64,000 nt of DNA, taken from contig NZ_RBXA01000001.1 of the NCBI RefSeq assembly GCF_003634755.1, forward strand, positions 434,001-498,000. The letters run 5' to 3'. A program made the translations under genes and the position numbers. The notes beneath the pieces were generated by a model. That model was not told the DNA's origin. It was given only the letters and a program-made list of their open reading frames with translations, and searched no databases. This document shows positions 18,122-27,245 of this stretch, in pieces; position 1 is the first letter of the stretch, and each line of letters begins with the position of its first letter. The stretch comes from Flavobacterium limicola. Lineage in GTDB: Bacteria; Bacteroidota; Bacteroidia; Flavobacteriales; Flavobacteriaceae.

Positions 18122-19405
18122 CTATTTAGAGGCTGTAATTTTTGATAATTGTAATCGGTAATCTGGTTTTTTATCGTTTGAAAAATCTATAAATGTCTCT
18201 GAGTTATTTCCTTTTGAATACACATTAAAAAACACACTTTGACCATACCAACTTTCTAAATCTTCGTTATTAGTGTTGTTTTCTGTAAAAATATTTCCGT
18301 TACAATTATTGAAATACATTGCTTCAAATTGCATTTTCTTCAAATTCTTATCATTAATTTCAATATTACTGTCTAATAAAACGGCTGGATTAAATCCTGA
18401 AATCACACTTCTCTTGAATAAAAGTGATGCATTCTCTCCGATATATACTGCTGATTTTATTAAACCAGCTTGTATATCCGCTCTTAAATTTTCACTGTCA
18501 TTTACCATCGTTAAATTAGTAGCGGTAACGACTGTTAACTTTTTTGAAAAATCAGTCTCTTCTTTTCTTTCATAACCCAAAACCTCTACACATCTGGAAT
18601 CAGAATCACTTGAAACATAGGATGATCTAATAGCTAATGAATTATCAATTCGGCATTGAGTACCTTGAGTAAACTTAAAATCATCTTTTTTAGATCGAAG
18701 AGAAACCATTTTATTTAAATTAAGTTCTCCACCAAAAATATCAAAAGAATTTCCTCCACAATAACTGACCATAACGTTTTCTACAATCGTTTTAGATCCT
18801 AAACCAGCTAATAACAATCCACTAAAATTATTATTTCCTTTAATTTTTTTACCGGCAAATTCTATTCGAACATATCTTATAATACCCGAAGAACTAACAG
18901 AATTAGTTCCCCCATAAGTATTAAAATTAGGGTCTAGTTCTAAATTTAATGAAGAGTAATTTCCAAATTTATTTATTGGAGCGTCGCCTAAAATAATAAT
19001 TCCACCCCAATCTCCAGCTTTTTTTGTACTGGCATTTGAAGTAAAAACGATTGGATCCGTTTCTAAACCATCTGCAATCAATGAAGCTCCTTTTGTAATA
19101 ATAAGTGCGCCTTTAGATTGAAAATCACCTATTATTTTTGTTCCGGGTTCAATTGTTAAAATAGCATTATTAGTAACATAAACATCTCCTTGGAGAACGT
19201 AGATATTTCTTTTCAATAACTTTGTGTTTACTGAAATGCTTCCGGCTAATATTTGATTGGCTTCGCCATAATCAACAATATTAGGTTTGAATTCTGTCCA
19301 GTTATTTAGCCAGTTACTTGAACCAATTATGCCTTTTTCTTGTTGTGCATTAACATCACAAACTATTAAAAGAACAATCCATATAATTTGGGTTATGTTT
19401 TTCAT
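18122..19405 (-). CDS. Secreted beta-helix-like surface protein of the spr operon
   Basis: 427 residues. A signal peptide (about 1-20, ending VNAQ) precedes a region rich in short beta rungs (GALIITKGASLIADG; DWGGIIILGDAPI) that look like a right-handed parallel beta-helix. No catalytic motif and no obvious T9SS sorting domain were recognised. It lies 56 bp upstream of the sprC-like gene on the same strand and is probably the first or second gene of the motility operon, in the position of the uncharacterised gene before sprC in F. johnsoniae (from memory, Fjoh_0982). Function unknown; a role in adhesin display is inferred only from context. Confidence 0.6.
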   Translation of the reverse strand: MKNITQIIWIVLLIVCDVNAQQEKGIIGSSNWLNNWTEFKPNIVDYGEANQILAGSISVNTKLLKRNIYVLQGDVYVTNNAILTIEPGTKIIGDFQSKGALIITKGASLIADGLETDPIVFTSNASTKKAGDWGGIIILGDAPINKFGNYSSLNLELDPNFNTYGGTNSVSSSGIIRYVRIEFAGKKIKGNNNFSGLLLAGLGSKTIVENVMVSYCGGNSFDIFGGELNLNKMVSLRSKKDDFKFTQGTQCRIDNSLAIRSSYVSSDSDSRCVEVLGYERKEETDFSKKLTVVTATNLTMVNDSENLRADIQAGLIKSAVYIGENASLLFKRSVISGFNPAVLLDSNIEINDKNLKKMQFEAMYFNNCNGNIFTENNTNNEDLESWYGQSVFFNVYSKGNNSETFIDFSNDKKPDYRLQLSKITASK

Positions 19406-19479
19406 TGAAATAAGTTATAAATAATTCGTAACACATTGCTGTGTAACCAAATTAGGATTAAAAAACTAAATGGGTTTTA

Positions 19480-19523
19480 ATTTTAAAATCATGTAGATTC
19501 AAATCTACATGATTTTAAAATTT
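19480..19523. repeat. Perfect 21-bp inverted repeat
   Basis: Arms 19480-19500 and 19503-19523 are exact reverse complements, separated by 2 bases. The repeat lies between the 147-aa gene and the beta-helix gene, both on the minus strand. It could end or attenuate transcription of the 147-aa gene, though no strong U-tract follows on the minus strand, so it is not called a terminator. Confidence 0.7.
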
Positions 19524-19575
19524 GTTCCCTTAGAACTAAACATTGAAGAAATCAAGCTTTTTACAAACAAAAAAA

Positions 19576-20019
19576 TTAAAGTTCATTAAATACATGAAGT
19601 TCTTTCAATGTATTTTGATAAAATAAAATTGAAGCTATTAAGTTATTTTTATCTGAATAAGGCATCATTTTCCTTTGAAAATCTACTGTCGTATTAAGAA
19701 AACTTGTTGTACTTTCAGATTGTAAATCTAGCGATTTTCTATGATCGGAATCATCCGGAATACCTAAATCAGCCATAGTTACTCCAGGTTTTGTAGCAAG
19801 TGCAACATAAGGCAAAATTTTAACTAAAACCTTGATACGCTCTATATACAACTCAAGCAACTCCCCTTTTCCCATTGATGTCAATTCTTTTTGATCATAA
19901 TACTGCCTGATAGATGCGGTAGTACTAATGATACTTTTAGGTAAGTTTTTGTTTTGAGCAGATACAGTTCCCGCTACTAACAAAAAAAACAGACTGAAGA
20001 AAATAATTTTTCTTTTCAT
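19576..20019 (-). CDS. Small secreted protein of unknown function next to the spr operon
   Basis: 147 residues with a clear signal peptide (about 1-21, ending SAQ). The mature part is mostly helical and charged (for example GELLELYIERIKVLVKILPY) with no recognised domain. It is the furthest upstream minus-strand gene before the divergent holB and might head the gliding operon, where F. johnsoniae has the small genes remF and remG. A long inverted repeat separates it from the next gene, so it may instead be its own unit. I do not recognise the family. Confidence 0.6.
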   Translation of the reverse strand: MKRKIIFFSLFFLLVAGTVSAQNKNLPKSIISTTASIRQYYDQKELTSMGKGELLELYIERIKVLVKILPYVALATKPGVTMADLGIPDDSDHRKSLDLQSESTTSFLNTTVDFQRKMMPYSDKNNLIASILFYQNTLKELHVFNEL

Positions 20020-20377
20020 AGCTTTATTATAAAATTATTAATAAAACTCAAAAATATACAAATATTTTGAATTTACAACTTTTCAATACTATTTTTAAAC
20101 TAAAAGCATTATAAAAAAAACATAAAAATTTATCCACAACAACTACTAACATTAAGAAATTAAGAAAAAAACGCTTTGAATATTTATTATTTATACCAAA
20201 GATGAATTCCTTTAACAGGACAAATAGTAGGGTTAAGGCATTTTTGTTCTTAGAAAAAAACCGAAACAAAAAACCGTAAACTCTAGACGACTACTTATTA
20301 TTTCTATCAAATTCAGTTGAATATAAACTTTGCATCCTAAAATTTTAGACTAAACCATTTTCTGCTATCTTTGCTTT
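20020..20377. other. Divergent intergenic region before holB
   Basis: 358 bp, very AT-rich. It should carry divergent promoters for the 147-aa secreted protein (minus) and holB (plus). One exact TTATCCACA nonamer is at 20130-20138; being single, it is not evidence of an origin. A 73-codon open frame on the minus strand (20048-20269) looks like chance low-complexity sequence. Confidence 0.5.
20343..20373 (+). promoter_or_regulatory. Bacteroidota-type promoter of holB
   Basis: TATCTTTG at 20366-20373 matches the TAnnTTTG -7 element; TTTT at 20343-20346 is a weak -33 element 19 bp upstream. The holB ATG begins only 4 bp after the -7 element, so the transcript would be leaderless or nearly so. 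Confidence 0.5.
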
Positions 20378-21526
20378 ATGCAATTTTCAGAAATTTTAGG
20401 ACAAGAACACATCAAAAGTCATTTGACAAAAAGTGCTGATTTGGGAAGAATTCCACATGCACAACTGTTTGTTGGTCCTGAAGGTAGCGGCACTTTACCC
20501 ATGGCGATTGCTTATGCACAATACATCATTTGTAGCAATCAAAACGGAGAGAATTCCGGATCCAATGAAGCCTGCAACCTGAAATTCCAGAAAACCTCGC
20601 ATCCGGATTTGCATTTTATTTACCCAACGGTCAGTACCGAAGATGTAAAAACCAAACCTAAAAGCATCGATTTTATTACGGAATGGAGTCAGTTTTTAGA
20701 GCTAAACCCGTACGGAAGTTTGTTTGATTGGTACCAAATGCTGGGTGTTAAAAACAAACAAGGCGAAATCAGGGTTGACGATGCGCAGGAAATCTTGAAA
20801 TCGCTGGCTTTAAAATCCTACGAAGGCGGATACAAAGTGATGATTATTTGGATGGCCGATAAATTGAATATCGCCGCTTCCAACAAACTGCTGAAATTAC
20901 TGGAAGAGCCTACAGACAAAACTGTTTTCATTCTGATTTCAGAAAATGAAGAAGATATCATTCAAACCATTCGTTCCCGATGCCAAGTGTTGCATTTTAA
21001 TGGATTAAGCGAAAAAATAATCGCAGAAGCTTTAGTTTCAAAAGAAAATATAGAACCTAAAACTGCAATAAAAATAGCGCATCAGGCGCAAGGAAATTTC
21101 AATAAAGCATTACAATTACTGCAACCGGACAGCGAATCCGTTTTTTTTGAAAAGTGGTTTGTCGATTGGGTTCGGGCTGCTTTTAGAGCTAAAGGAAACG
21201 CAGCAGCCATTCAGGATTTGATTCAATGGAGCGAGCAAATTGCCGGTTTAGGAAGAGAAACTCAGAAGAAATTTTTACATTTTTGTATCGACATGTTCCG
21301 TCAGGCATTGCTGCTGAATTACCAAACACCAAGATTAGTTTACATGGAACCGCAAGTAGAAAAATTTAAATTGGAAAATTTTGCCCCTTTCGTAAATGGA
21401 AACAACATCAATGATATTTTCAAAGAACTTTCTGAAGCCATGTATCATATAGAACGCAACGGAAACGCCAAAATTATTCTCACCGATTTATCCATAAAAC
21501 TAACCCGATTAATCCACAAAAAATAA
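20378..21526 (+). CDS. holB: DNA polymerase III subunit delta prime
   Basis: 382 residues with the AAA+ clamp-loader layout. An N-terminal ILGQEHIKSHL start leads to a degenerate Walker A (GPEGSGTLP lacks the usual GKT, as expected for the non-hydrolysing delta prime subunit). Four Cys/His-type positions typical of the zinc loop are not fully evident. The YKVMIIWMADKLNIAASNKLLKLLEEP stretch and the sensor SRCQ follow. The protein belongs to the replicative clamp loader. It is divergent from the gliding operon and 4 bp upstream of the DoxX-like gene, with which it may be co-transcribed. Confidence 0.88.
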   Translation: MQFSEILGQEHIKSHLTKSADLGRIPHAQLFVGPEGSGTLPMAIAYAQYIICSNQNGENSGSNEACNLKFQKTSHPDLHFIYPTVSTEDVKTKPKSIDFITEWSQFLELNPYGSLFDWYQMLGVKNKQGEIRVDDAQEILKSLALKSYEGGYKVMIIWMADKLNIAASNKLLKLLEEPTDKTVFILISENEEDIIQTIRSRCQVLHFNGLSEKIIAEALVSKENIEPKTAIKIAHQAQGNFNKALQLLQPDSESVFFEKWFVDWVRAAFRAKGNAAAIQDLIQWSEQIAGLGRETQKKFLHFCIDMFRQALLLNYQTPRLVYMEPQVEKFKLENFAPFVNGNNINDIFKELSEAMYHIERNGNAKIILTDLSIKLTRLIHKK

Positions 21527-21530
21527 AAAC

Positions 21531-21914
21531 ATGAACAACATTACTTCAATTTTAATTTTAATTTTCCTGGCAATCACTTTTCTTCAGTCCGGTTACGACA
21601 AACTGTTTTATTGGAAAGACAATGTGGACTGGTTGAAAGGCCATTTCGCTAAAACACCGTTAAAAAATCAAGTGCCGTTAGCATTACTGAACATTTTAAT
21701 TTTAGAGTTAATCTCTGGTATTTTATGTGTGGTCGGTTGCATAGAATTATTCGTGAATAATGGTAGAATCTTCGGTTTTTACGGAGCCGTTTTCTCCTGC
21801 ATCACGTTGTTGATGTTGCTTTTCGGACAACGATTGGCCAAAGATTATGATGGCGCCAGAACAATTGTCATCTATTTTATCCCTGCAATATTGGCCGTTT
21901 ATTGGTTAAACTAG
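21531..21914 (+). CDS. DoxX-like membrane protein
   Basis: 127 residues with about four membrane helices, the first at 1-20 and others near 45-70, 78-100 and 108-127. The FLQSGYDKLFYW motif after helix 1 is typical of the DoxX family. DoxX-like proteins are small inner-membrane proteins whose role is mostly unclear (some act in redox or thiosulfate metabolism). It lies 4 bp after holB. Family fairly clear, substrate unknown. Confidence 0.7.
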   Translation: MNNITSILILIFLAITFLQSGYDKLFYWKDNVDWLKGHFAKTPLKNQVPLALLNILILELISGILCVVGCIELFVNNGRIFGFYGAVFSCITLLMLLFGQRLAKDYDGARTIVIYFIPAILAVYWLN

Positions 21915-21963
21915 ACTTTACAACTTATTAATTTTGAACAACAATTCCTTTTTACATAAAAAA

Positions 21964-22473
21964 ATGACACCAAAACACCCTTCAGAATCCCTGACGATAT
22001 TAACCGATTTGGTTTTGCCAAGCGAGACCAATCCTTTGAACAATCTTTTTGGTGGCGAATTATTAGCCCGTATGGATCGCGCAGCAAGTATCGCAGCACG
22101 AAGACATTCCCGTAGAATTGTAGTTACGGCTTCCGTCAATCATGTTGCTTTCAACAGAGCCATTCCGCTGGGAAGTGTTGTTACTGTGGAAGCTAAAGTT
22201 TCTCGCTCATTCAAAAGTTCGATGGAAATATACATTGACATATGGGTCGAAGACAGAGAATCTGGCAACAAAACCAAAGCCAATGAAGCCATTTATACTT
22301 TTGTGGCGGTTGACGATACGGGTAGACCAGTTGAAGTACCCCAAATTGTTCCGGAAACCGAACTGGAAAAACAACGTTTTGAAGCCGCATTACGACGCAA
22401 ACAACTGAGTTTAGTTTTGGCTGGTAAAATGAATCCGCATGACGCAACCGAATTAAAAGCATTGTTCACTTAA
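21964..22473 (+). CDS. Acyl-CoA thioesterase, hotdog fold
   Basis: 169 residues from the ATG at 21964; an in-frame TTG 30 bases earlier would add 10 residues without homology value. The LPSETNPLNNLFGGELLARMD segment and the following HVAFNRAIPLGSVV stretch are typical of the YciA/acyl-CoA hydrolase hotdog family, with the catalytic Asp in the N-terminal helix region. It would hydrolyse acyl-CoA thioesters in the cytoplasm. It sits between the DoxX-like gene and recA on the same strand. Confidence 0.85.
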   Translation: MTPKHPSESLTILTDLVLPSETNPLNNLFGGELLARMDRAASIAARRHSRRIVVTASVNHVAFNRAIPLGSVVTVEAKVSRSFKSSMEIYIDIWVEDRESGNKTKANEAIYTFVAVDDTGRPVEVPQIVPETELEKQRFEAALRRKQLSLVLAGKMNPHDATELKALFT

Positions 22474-22674
22474 TACCCATAATTGACTTATAATTTTTTA
22501 TTCAAAATAGATTTAAAATATTCTTGAAAGAGAAATTTTTAATTAAAAAAAGAAGTATTTTTACAAAACAAATGTTCAGTTTACAAATGAAATTTATAGG
22601 ATAATTAGTCATCCTGTCAGTTTCTTACCGTTATAAAATAATACAAATAGATGAAAGAAAAGGTAAAAGAGAAG

Positions 22675-23682
22675 ATGAGTACAGAGAAAGAATCAAAATT
22701 AAAAGCGCTGCAACTTACGCTTGACAAATTAGACAAAACCTACGGAAAAGGGACAGTAATGAAAATGGGTGACAAAGCCATTGAGGAAGTAGAAACCATT
22801 TCTTCAGGGTCTTTAGGAATCGATTTGGCATTAGGAGTTGGCGGATATCCAAGAGGTAGAATTATTGAAATATATGGTCCGGAATCGTCTGGAAAAACCA
22901 CTTTGACGCTCCACGCTATTGCTGAAGCGCAAAAAGCAGGTGGAATTGCCGCTTTTATTGATGCAGAACACGCTTTCGATAGAAATTATGCTGAGAAATT
23001 GGGCGTAGATATCGAAAACTTAATCATATCACAACCGGACAATGGAGAACAAGCGTTAGAGATTGCTGAAAACTTGATTCGTTCTGGAGCAATTGACATT
23101 GTTGTAATTGACTCGGTTGCTGCCTTGACGCCAAAAAGTGAAATTGAAGGCGAAATGGGAGATTCTAAAATGGGATTACACGCTCGTTTGATGTCTCAAG
23201 CATTGCGTAAATTGACAGGGACGATCAGCAAAACACATTGTACGGTTTTCTTTATCAATCAATTGAGAGAGAAAATTGGAGTGATGTTTGGAAATCCAGA
23301 AACTACAACGGGTGGAAACGCATTAAAGTTTTACGCTTCGGTTCGTTTAGATATACGTCGTTCTACACAAATTAAAGATGGTGATAACGTACTTGGAAAC
23401 AGAACCAAAGTAAAAGTGGTGAAAAACAAAGTGGCTCCACCATTTAAAATCGCTGAATTTGACATAATGTATGGTGAAGGAATTTCAAAAACAGGAGAGA
23501 TTCTAGATCTTGCCGTTGAATTTGAAATCATCAAAAAAGCGGGATCTTGGTTCAGTTACGGTGAAACCAAACTAGGACAAGGTCGTGATGCTGTTAAGTC
23601 TTTAATCAAAGACAATCCGGAATTAGCAGATGAACTTGAAGAAAAAATAAAAGCTAGAATAAAAGAACTAGCAGAAGCATAA
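22675..23682 (+). CDS. recA: Recombinase RecA
   Basis: 335 residues from the ATG at 22675 ([10 protein letters not shown], which matches the family start); an ATG 24 bases upstream is also in frame. Walker [10 protein letters not shown] is near residues 68-76, with the Walker B region VVIDSVAAL and the loop sequence [20 protein letters not shown] following. RecA forms filaments on single-stranded DNA for homologous recombination and DNA repair. It ends in a strong terminator. No SOS-box-like palindrome was recognised upstream. Confidence 0.97.
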   Translation: MSTEKESKLKALQLTLDKLDKTYGKGTVMKMGDKAIEEVETISSGSLGIDLALGVGGYPRGRIIEIYGPESSGKTTLTLHAIAEAQKAGGIAAFIDAEHAFDRNYAEKLGVDIENLIISQPDNGEQALEIAENLIRSGAIDIVVIDSVAALTPKSEIEGEMGDSKMGLHARLMSQALRKLTGTISKTHCTVFFINQLREKIGVMFGNPETTTGGNALKFYASVRLDIRRSTQIKDGDNVLGNRTKVKVVKNKVAPPFKIAEFDIMYGEGISKTGEILDLAVEFEIIKKAGSWFSYGETKLGQGRDAVKSLIKDNPELADELEEKIKARIKELAEA

Positions 23683-23691
23683 ATACTAAAG

Positions 23692-23729
23692 CCCGTCTCG
23701 AACCTAAAAAACGAGACGGGTTTTTTTTT
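23692..23729 (+). terminator. Intrinsic terminator of recA
   Basis: Perfect 9-bp stem (CCCGTCTCG at 23692-23700, CGAGACGGG at 23712-23720) followed by nine T residues, 10 bp after the recA stop. Confidence 0.92.
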
Positions 23730-23826
23730 CTTTATAACGCAACCTTTTGTTGAAATTTTTATCTTTTAGAAAATAGCTTAAAATTCCATGAAGAAGCTGA
23801 ATTCTATAAATTTAAAAAATTAAGAA

Positions 23827-24243
23827 ATGAAAAAATTCGTCCTTTTTATTCTGTTCGTTACAACCCTCACTGGATGTACAATTGATAATGATAATCAAGA
23901 ATCTTATAGCTTTGAAGTGCAGCCTGTAGATAGCTACACCTTACCAGAAAAATTTATTTTGGGAAACACCTATGAGATAAAATTAAAGTATACAAGACCT
24001 TCCGAATGTCATTTTTTCCAAGGGATATATTATGATAAAAATTTAAATGTAAGAACCATAGGAATTCAAACGGGAGTGAATACTAACCAAATTTGTACAC
24101 AACAAATCCCAGCACCATCAGAGGTTTCTTTTAATTTTTATGTAACCAATACCGGTTCCTATATTTTCAAATTTTATAAAGGAAAAGATGCCGATGGCAA
24201 AAATATTTTTGAGGAAGTAGAAGTTCCAGTTACCACTAATTAA
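23827..24243 (+). CDS. Lipoprotein encoded before an ECF sigma gene
   Basis: 138 residues. The signal peptide ends in the lipobox LTGC, with the lipidated Cys at 17. The mature part looks like a small beta-sandwich (YEIKLKYTRPSECHFFQG; VSFNFYVTNTGSYIFKFYKG). Its TAA overlaps the ATG of the sigma gene by one base, so they are translationally coupled. It may be an envelope component of the sigma circuit. No known family was recognised. Confidence 0.7.
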   Translation: MKKFVLFILFVTTLTGCTIDNDNQESYSFEVQPVDSYTLPEKFILGNTYEIKLKYTRPSECHFFQGIYYDKNLNVRTIGIQTGVNTNQICTQQIPAPSEVSFNFYVTNTGSYIFKFYKGKDADGKNIFEEVEVPVTTN

Positions 24244-24800
24244 TGCCTGATCATACTGTGGGATTAGATGAAATAATCAATCAATGTAAAAAAAACAACT
24301 CCAAAGCACAAGCACAGTTATATCAATTGTTTGCGAAAAAATTCTATGGGGTATGTTTAAAGTATTCTTCTAATTATGCAGATGCCGAGGACAATTTACA
24401 AGATGGGTTTTTGATTATTTTCGGAAAAATTGAACAGTATAATTTTAAAGGTTCTTTCGAAGGATGGGCAAAAAGAATCGTAATTAATAATGCGCTTCAA
24501 AAATTCAAAGGTGTTCGTTATATGGAGGTTATAAATGACAATATTCCTGATGAAGAAGTTGAAATTGATGTCGAGAATATTTCTATCGATTATTTAATGC
24601 AAATCATCCACGAGTTACCGGATCAATACCGGTTAGTATTCAGTCTCTATGTACTTGATGGCTATTCCCACAAAGAAGTTTCTGAAATGCTGAAAATTTC
24701 TACAGGAACCACAAAATCAAATCTTGCTAGAGCCAGAGCAATCTTAAAAGACAAAATTGATGCTTATTCAACAATTAAAATAAAGTCGTCTGCAAAATGA
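24243..24800 (+). CDS. ECF-type RNA polymerase sigma factor
   Basis: 185 residues. Region 2 is near 25-90 (DAEDNLQDGFLIIFGKIEQY; GSFEGWAKRIVINNAL), and region 4 near 120-175 has ELPDQYRLVFSLYVLDGYSH and the recognition helix KISTGTTKSNLARAR. It directs RNA polymerase to a set of promoters. It overlaps the lipoprotein stop by one base and the next gene by four (ATGA), so lipoprotein, sigma factor and membrane protein form one coupled operon. The downstream protein is a plausible partner or anti-sigma factor. Confidence 0.9.
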   Translation: MPDHTVGLDEIINQCKKNNSKAQAQLYQLFAKKFYGVCLKYSSNYADAEDNLQDGFLIIFGKIEQYNFKGSFEGWAKRIVINNALQKFKGVRYMEVINDNIPDEEVEIDVENISIDYLMQIIHELPDQYRLVFSLYVLDGYSHKEVSEMLKISTGTTKSNLARARAILKDKIDAYSTIKIKSSAK

Positions 24801-26242
24801 ATGATAAAAAAAATATAGACCGATTTTTTCAAGAAAAATTCAAGGATTTTGAAATGAATCCGAATGAGCAAGTCTGGAAAAACATCCAAACTGCATTAGA
24901 TGAAAAGAAGAAAAAAAGAAAAATAATTCCTTTCTGGATAAAATTTCCAGGAATTGCAGCGGCTTTTCTTTTGGGCATATTCGCATTGAATTCCATTTTT
25001 AAAACGGAAATAGAAATAAATAAAAGCATCGTTATAGAACCAAATGTTTTAAAAAATTCTTCTAAAAATAAGGACTCTGTGACACCTAAAACAGAAAACA
25101 ACACCAATCTTTTAGAATTAAAAAAAGTTCCTCAAGTCGCTTTAAATAATACTTTTAAAACTGGGAAGACAAATGAAAAAAAATTCATACATGCTGATAA
25201 ATCGAAAGTCTATTCTGAGAAAAAGAACAATCAAACTAATGCTCTTGTTAATTTACAAGAAAATTATACTGCGATAAAACAAGCCTCTCCGGATAACAAT
25301 GTTGTAAAATCTGAGTACATCACTACAGAAAAAAATGGCATAACAACTGATAAAACGTTTGATGATTTTCAAAATAAAACATTGAAAAAAAGTGGTTTAG
25401 AAGAAGACGTGAACTCTAAAATTGCTGTAACAGATTCCAAAAAACAGTCATCGAGTAATACCGAAACGCCCAACGAATTAGAAGAAATCCTTAAAAAGAA
25501 AAAAGAAGAAGAAAAAGAAGTTGTAGTTCTTAATCAAAAAAACAGATGGCAAATTACGCCAAACATCGCGGCGGTGTATCTGAATTCGAATTCAGGCGGC
25601 TCTGCCATTGACCCTCAATTTTCAGAAAATCAAAAAACGGCCGATAACAGCTTAAGTTTTGGTATTGGGGTAAATTATGCTGTTTCTAAAAAAGTAGCCT
25701 TACGAAGCGGAATTAACAAGCTGTCGTTGGGATACAACACGGATAACGTATTCTACTCAACCGGTTTGGCTAACAATAATCTGGAAAATATAAATTATTC
25801 TTCAAATGCATTAATTGAGATCAAAAATGAAGCTGGCCTTAACACCCTATTGATTTTTGAAAAAGACTTGCAAAAAACAAATACGGGGGCTATCAATCAA
25901 AAAATGGGCTATTACGAAGTTCCTTTGGAAGTTTCCTATGCTGTTTTGGATAAAAAATTTGGAATCAACGTTATTGGAGGCATAAGTACTTTGTTTCTCA
26001 GCCAGAATAAAATATCGTTAGTTTCCTCTGAAACCAATGTAAAATTAGGAGAGGCAAAAAACCTGAATCAAGTCCATTTCAGTACTAATGTGGGTTTAGG
26101 ATTTAAGTACCAGATTATAAAATCATTCCAAATTAATGTGGAACCAATGCTTAAATATCAATTGAATACATTTTCAAACAACTCGGGCAACTTTAAACCG
26201 CTATTTATCGGCTTGTATTCTGGTATTAGTTATAGCTTTTAA
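24797..26242 (+). CDS. Inner-membrane anchored protein with C-terminal outer-membrane barrel, putative sigma regulator
   Basis: 481 residues. N-terminal cytoplasmic stretch (1-47) with the PNEQVWKNIQTALDEK pattern seen in many proteins that follow sigma genes; one membrane helix (about 50-68, PGIAAAFLLGIFALNSIF); a long Lys/Asn-rich linker (70-245); then an outer membrane beta-barrel-like domain (about 250-481) ending in the aromatic SGISYSF. It overlaps the sigma gene by 4 bp. The order suggests an anti-sigma-like sensor, but no ZAS zinc motif is visible. The 3' end overlaps the convergent acyltransferase gene by 17 bp. Confidence 0.72.
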   Translation: MNDKKNIDRFFQEKFKDFEMNPNEQVWKNIQTALDEKKKKRKIIPFWIKFPGIAAAFLLGIFALNSIFKTEIEINKSIVIEPNVLKNSSKNKDSVTPKTENNTNLLELKKVPQVALNNTFKTGKTNEKKFIHADKSKVYSEKKNNQTNALVNLQENYTAIKQASPDNNVVKSEYITTEKNGITTDKTFDDFQNKTLKKSGLEEDVNSKIAVTDSKKQSSSNTETPNELEEILKKKKEEEKEVVVLNQKNRWQITPNIAAVYLNSNSGGSAIDPQFSENQKTADNSLSFGIGVNYAVSKKVALRSGINKLSLGYNTDNVFYSTGLANNNLENINYSSNALIEIKNEAGLNTLLIFEKDLQKTNTGAINQKMGYYEVPLEVSYAVLDKKFGINVIGGISTLFLSQNKISLVSSETNVKLGEAKNLNQVHFSTNVGLGFKYQIIKSFQINVEPMLKYQLNTFSNNSGNFKPLFIGLYSGISYSF

Positions 26243-26987
26243 TTGGTTCAGGATCGAAAGCTATCAGTTGATTGTATATTATTTCGCGCACTTCTTCACG
26301 TATTTCTTTGCGGTCAACGCCGGTTTTTCCTAAAGTCTCTACGTGTGAATGCATTTTTACACGCATAATTCCTGGGCTTCCGCTAAAAAAAGTATAGGAG
26401 AATCTCTTTTTGTTATCGGCAAAAGTAATGGGAACAATAGGAATCTCGTGTTCTATCGCCAAGCGAAAAGCACCGTCTTTGAAAGTATCTAACAAAACCG
26501 ATTCGTCATCCGGAACTCCGCCTTCTGGAAAAATACAAATACTCAATCCTTGATTGATTCTTTTTTGAGCCCGATTAAAGACTTCCATTCTGCTTTTTGA
26601 AGAACTTCTGTCTACCAAAATACAGGTTCTTTTATAGAAAAATCCAAACAATGGAATTTTTGAAAGTTCTTTTTTACCTACAAAAACAAACGGATTTCTG
26701 GTCAGGGCAAGCATCAACATAATATCGGCCATAGAAGTATGATTGGCAACAATCATATAACTTTTTTGGTATTCCATTTCTTGACTTTTGTCTATTTTAT
26801 AATAAAATCCCATCCCAAAAAGAATAAATTTTGCCCAAATACGAGCCATCTTAAAAAAATAATGATAGCCACCTTCCGTCAAAATAGATAATACCAGAAA
26901 AGGAAACATCACCAATATGGGAATGGTCATCAAAATATAAAACCAAATGCGCCACAATACCCAAAAAATAATTTTCAATCCTCTCAT
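26226..26987 (-). CDS. plsC: 1-acyl-sn-glycerol-3-phosphate acyltransferase
   Basis: 253 residues. One or two N-terminal membrane helices (about 5-35). The catalytic NHTSMAD motif (NHx4D) is near 77-83, followed by the FPEGG block that binds the phosphate of the acceptor, and PIVPITFADN. It adds the second acyl chain to make phosphatidic acid at the inner membrane. It converges with the preceding gene, overlapping by 17 bp. The related ornithine-lipid acyltransferases share these motifs, so the substrate is inferred. Confidence 0.85.
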   Translation of the reverse strand: MRGLKIIFWVLWRIWFYILMTIPILVMFPFLVLSILTEGGYHYFFKMARIWAKFILFGMGFYYKIDKSQEMEYQKSYMIVANHTSMADIMLMLALTRNPFVFVGKKELSKIPLFGFFYKRTCILVDRSSSKSRMEVFNRAQKRINQGLSICIFPEGGVPDDESVLLDTFKDGAFRLAIEHEIPIVPITFADNKKRFSYTFFSGSPGIMRVKMHSHVETLGKTGVDRKEIREEVREIIYNQLIAFDPEPIKSYN

Positions 26988-27245
26988 AGGTTCAAAAGTA
27001 AGAAATCAGATCTTATGATGCTCAAAAAATATTCGTGCGTTTTTTAACTTATATGTCATCAACGTTTTTATGTTACTGGTCAATTATAACTCGTTCTTTT
27101 AATCATCAACGTTTTACAGACTTAAATGAATTATATGGTTAAAAAAACTACTAACACCATTTAAAGTAAGTTGATTTTATAATTTGCGAATTTGAGGTAA
27201 AAAATAAAAAACTTTGCGAACTTTGCGCTTAAGAAAAAAGAAATA

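Noticed and set aside
20130..20138. Exact E. coli-type DnaA box TTATCCACA
   Set aside because: Single copy; expected by chance in AT-rich DNA of this size.
20048..20269. 73-codon minus-strand open frame upstream of holB
   Set aside because: Phe/Leu/Lys-rich low-complexity sequence over an AT-rich promoter region.
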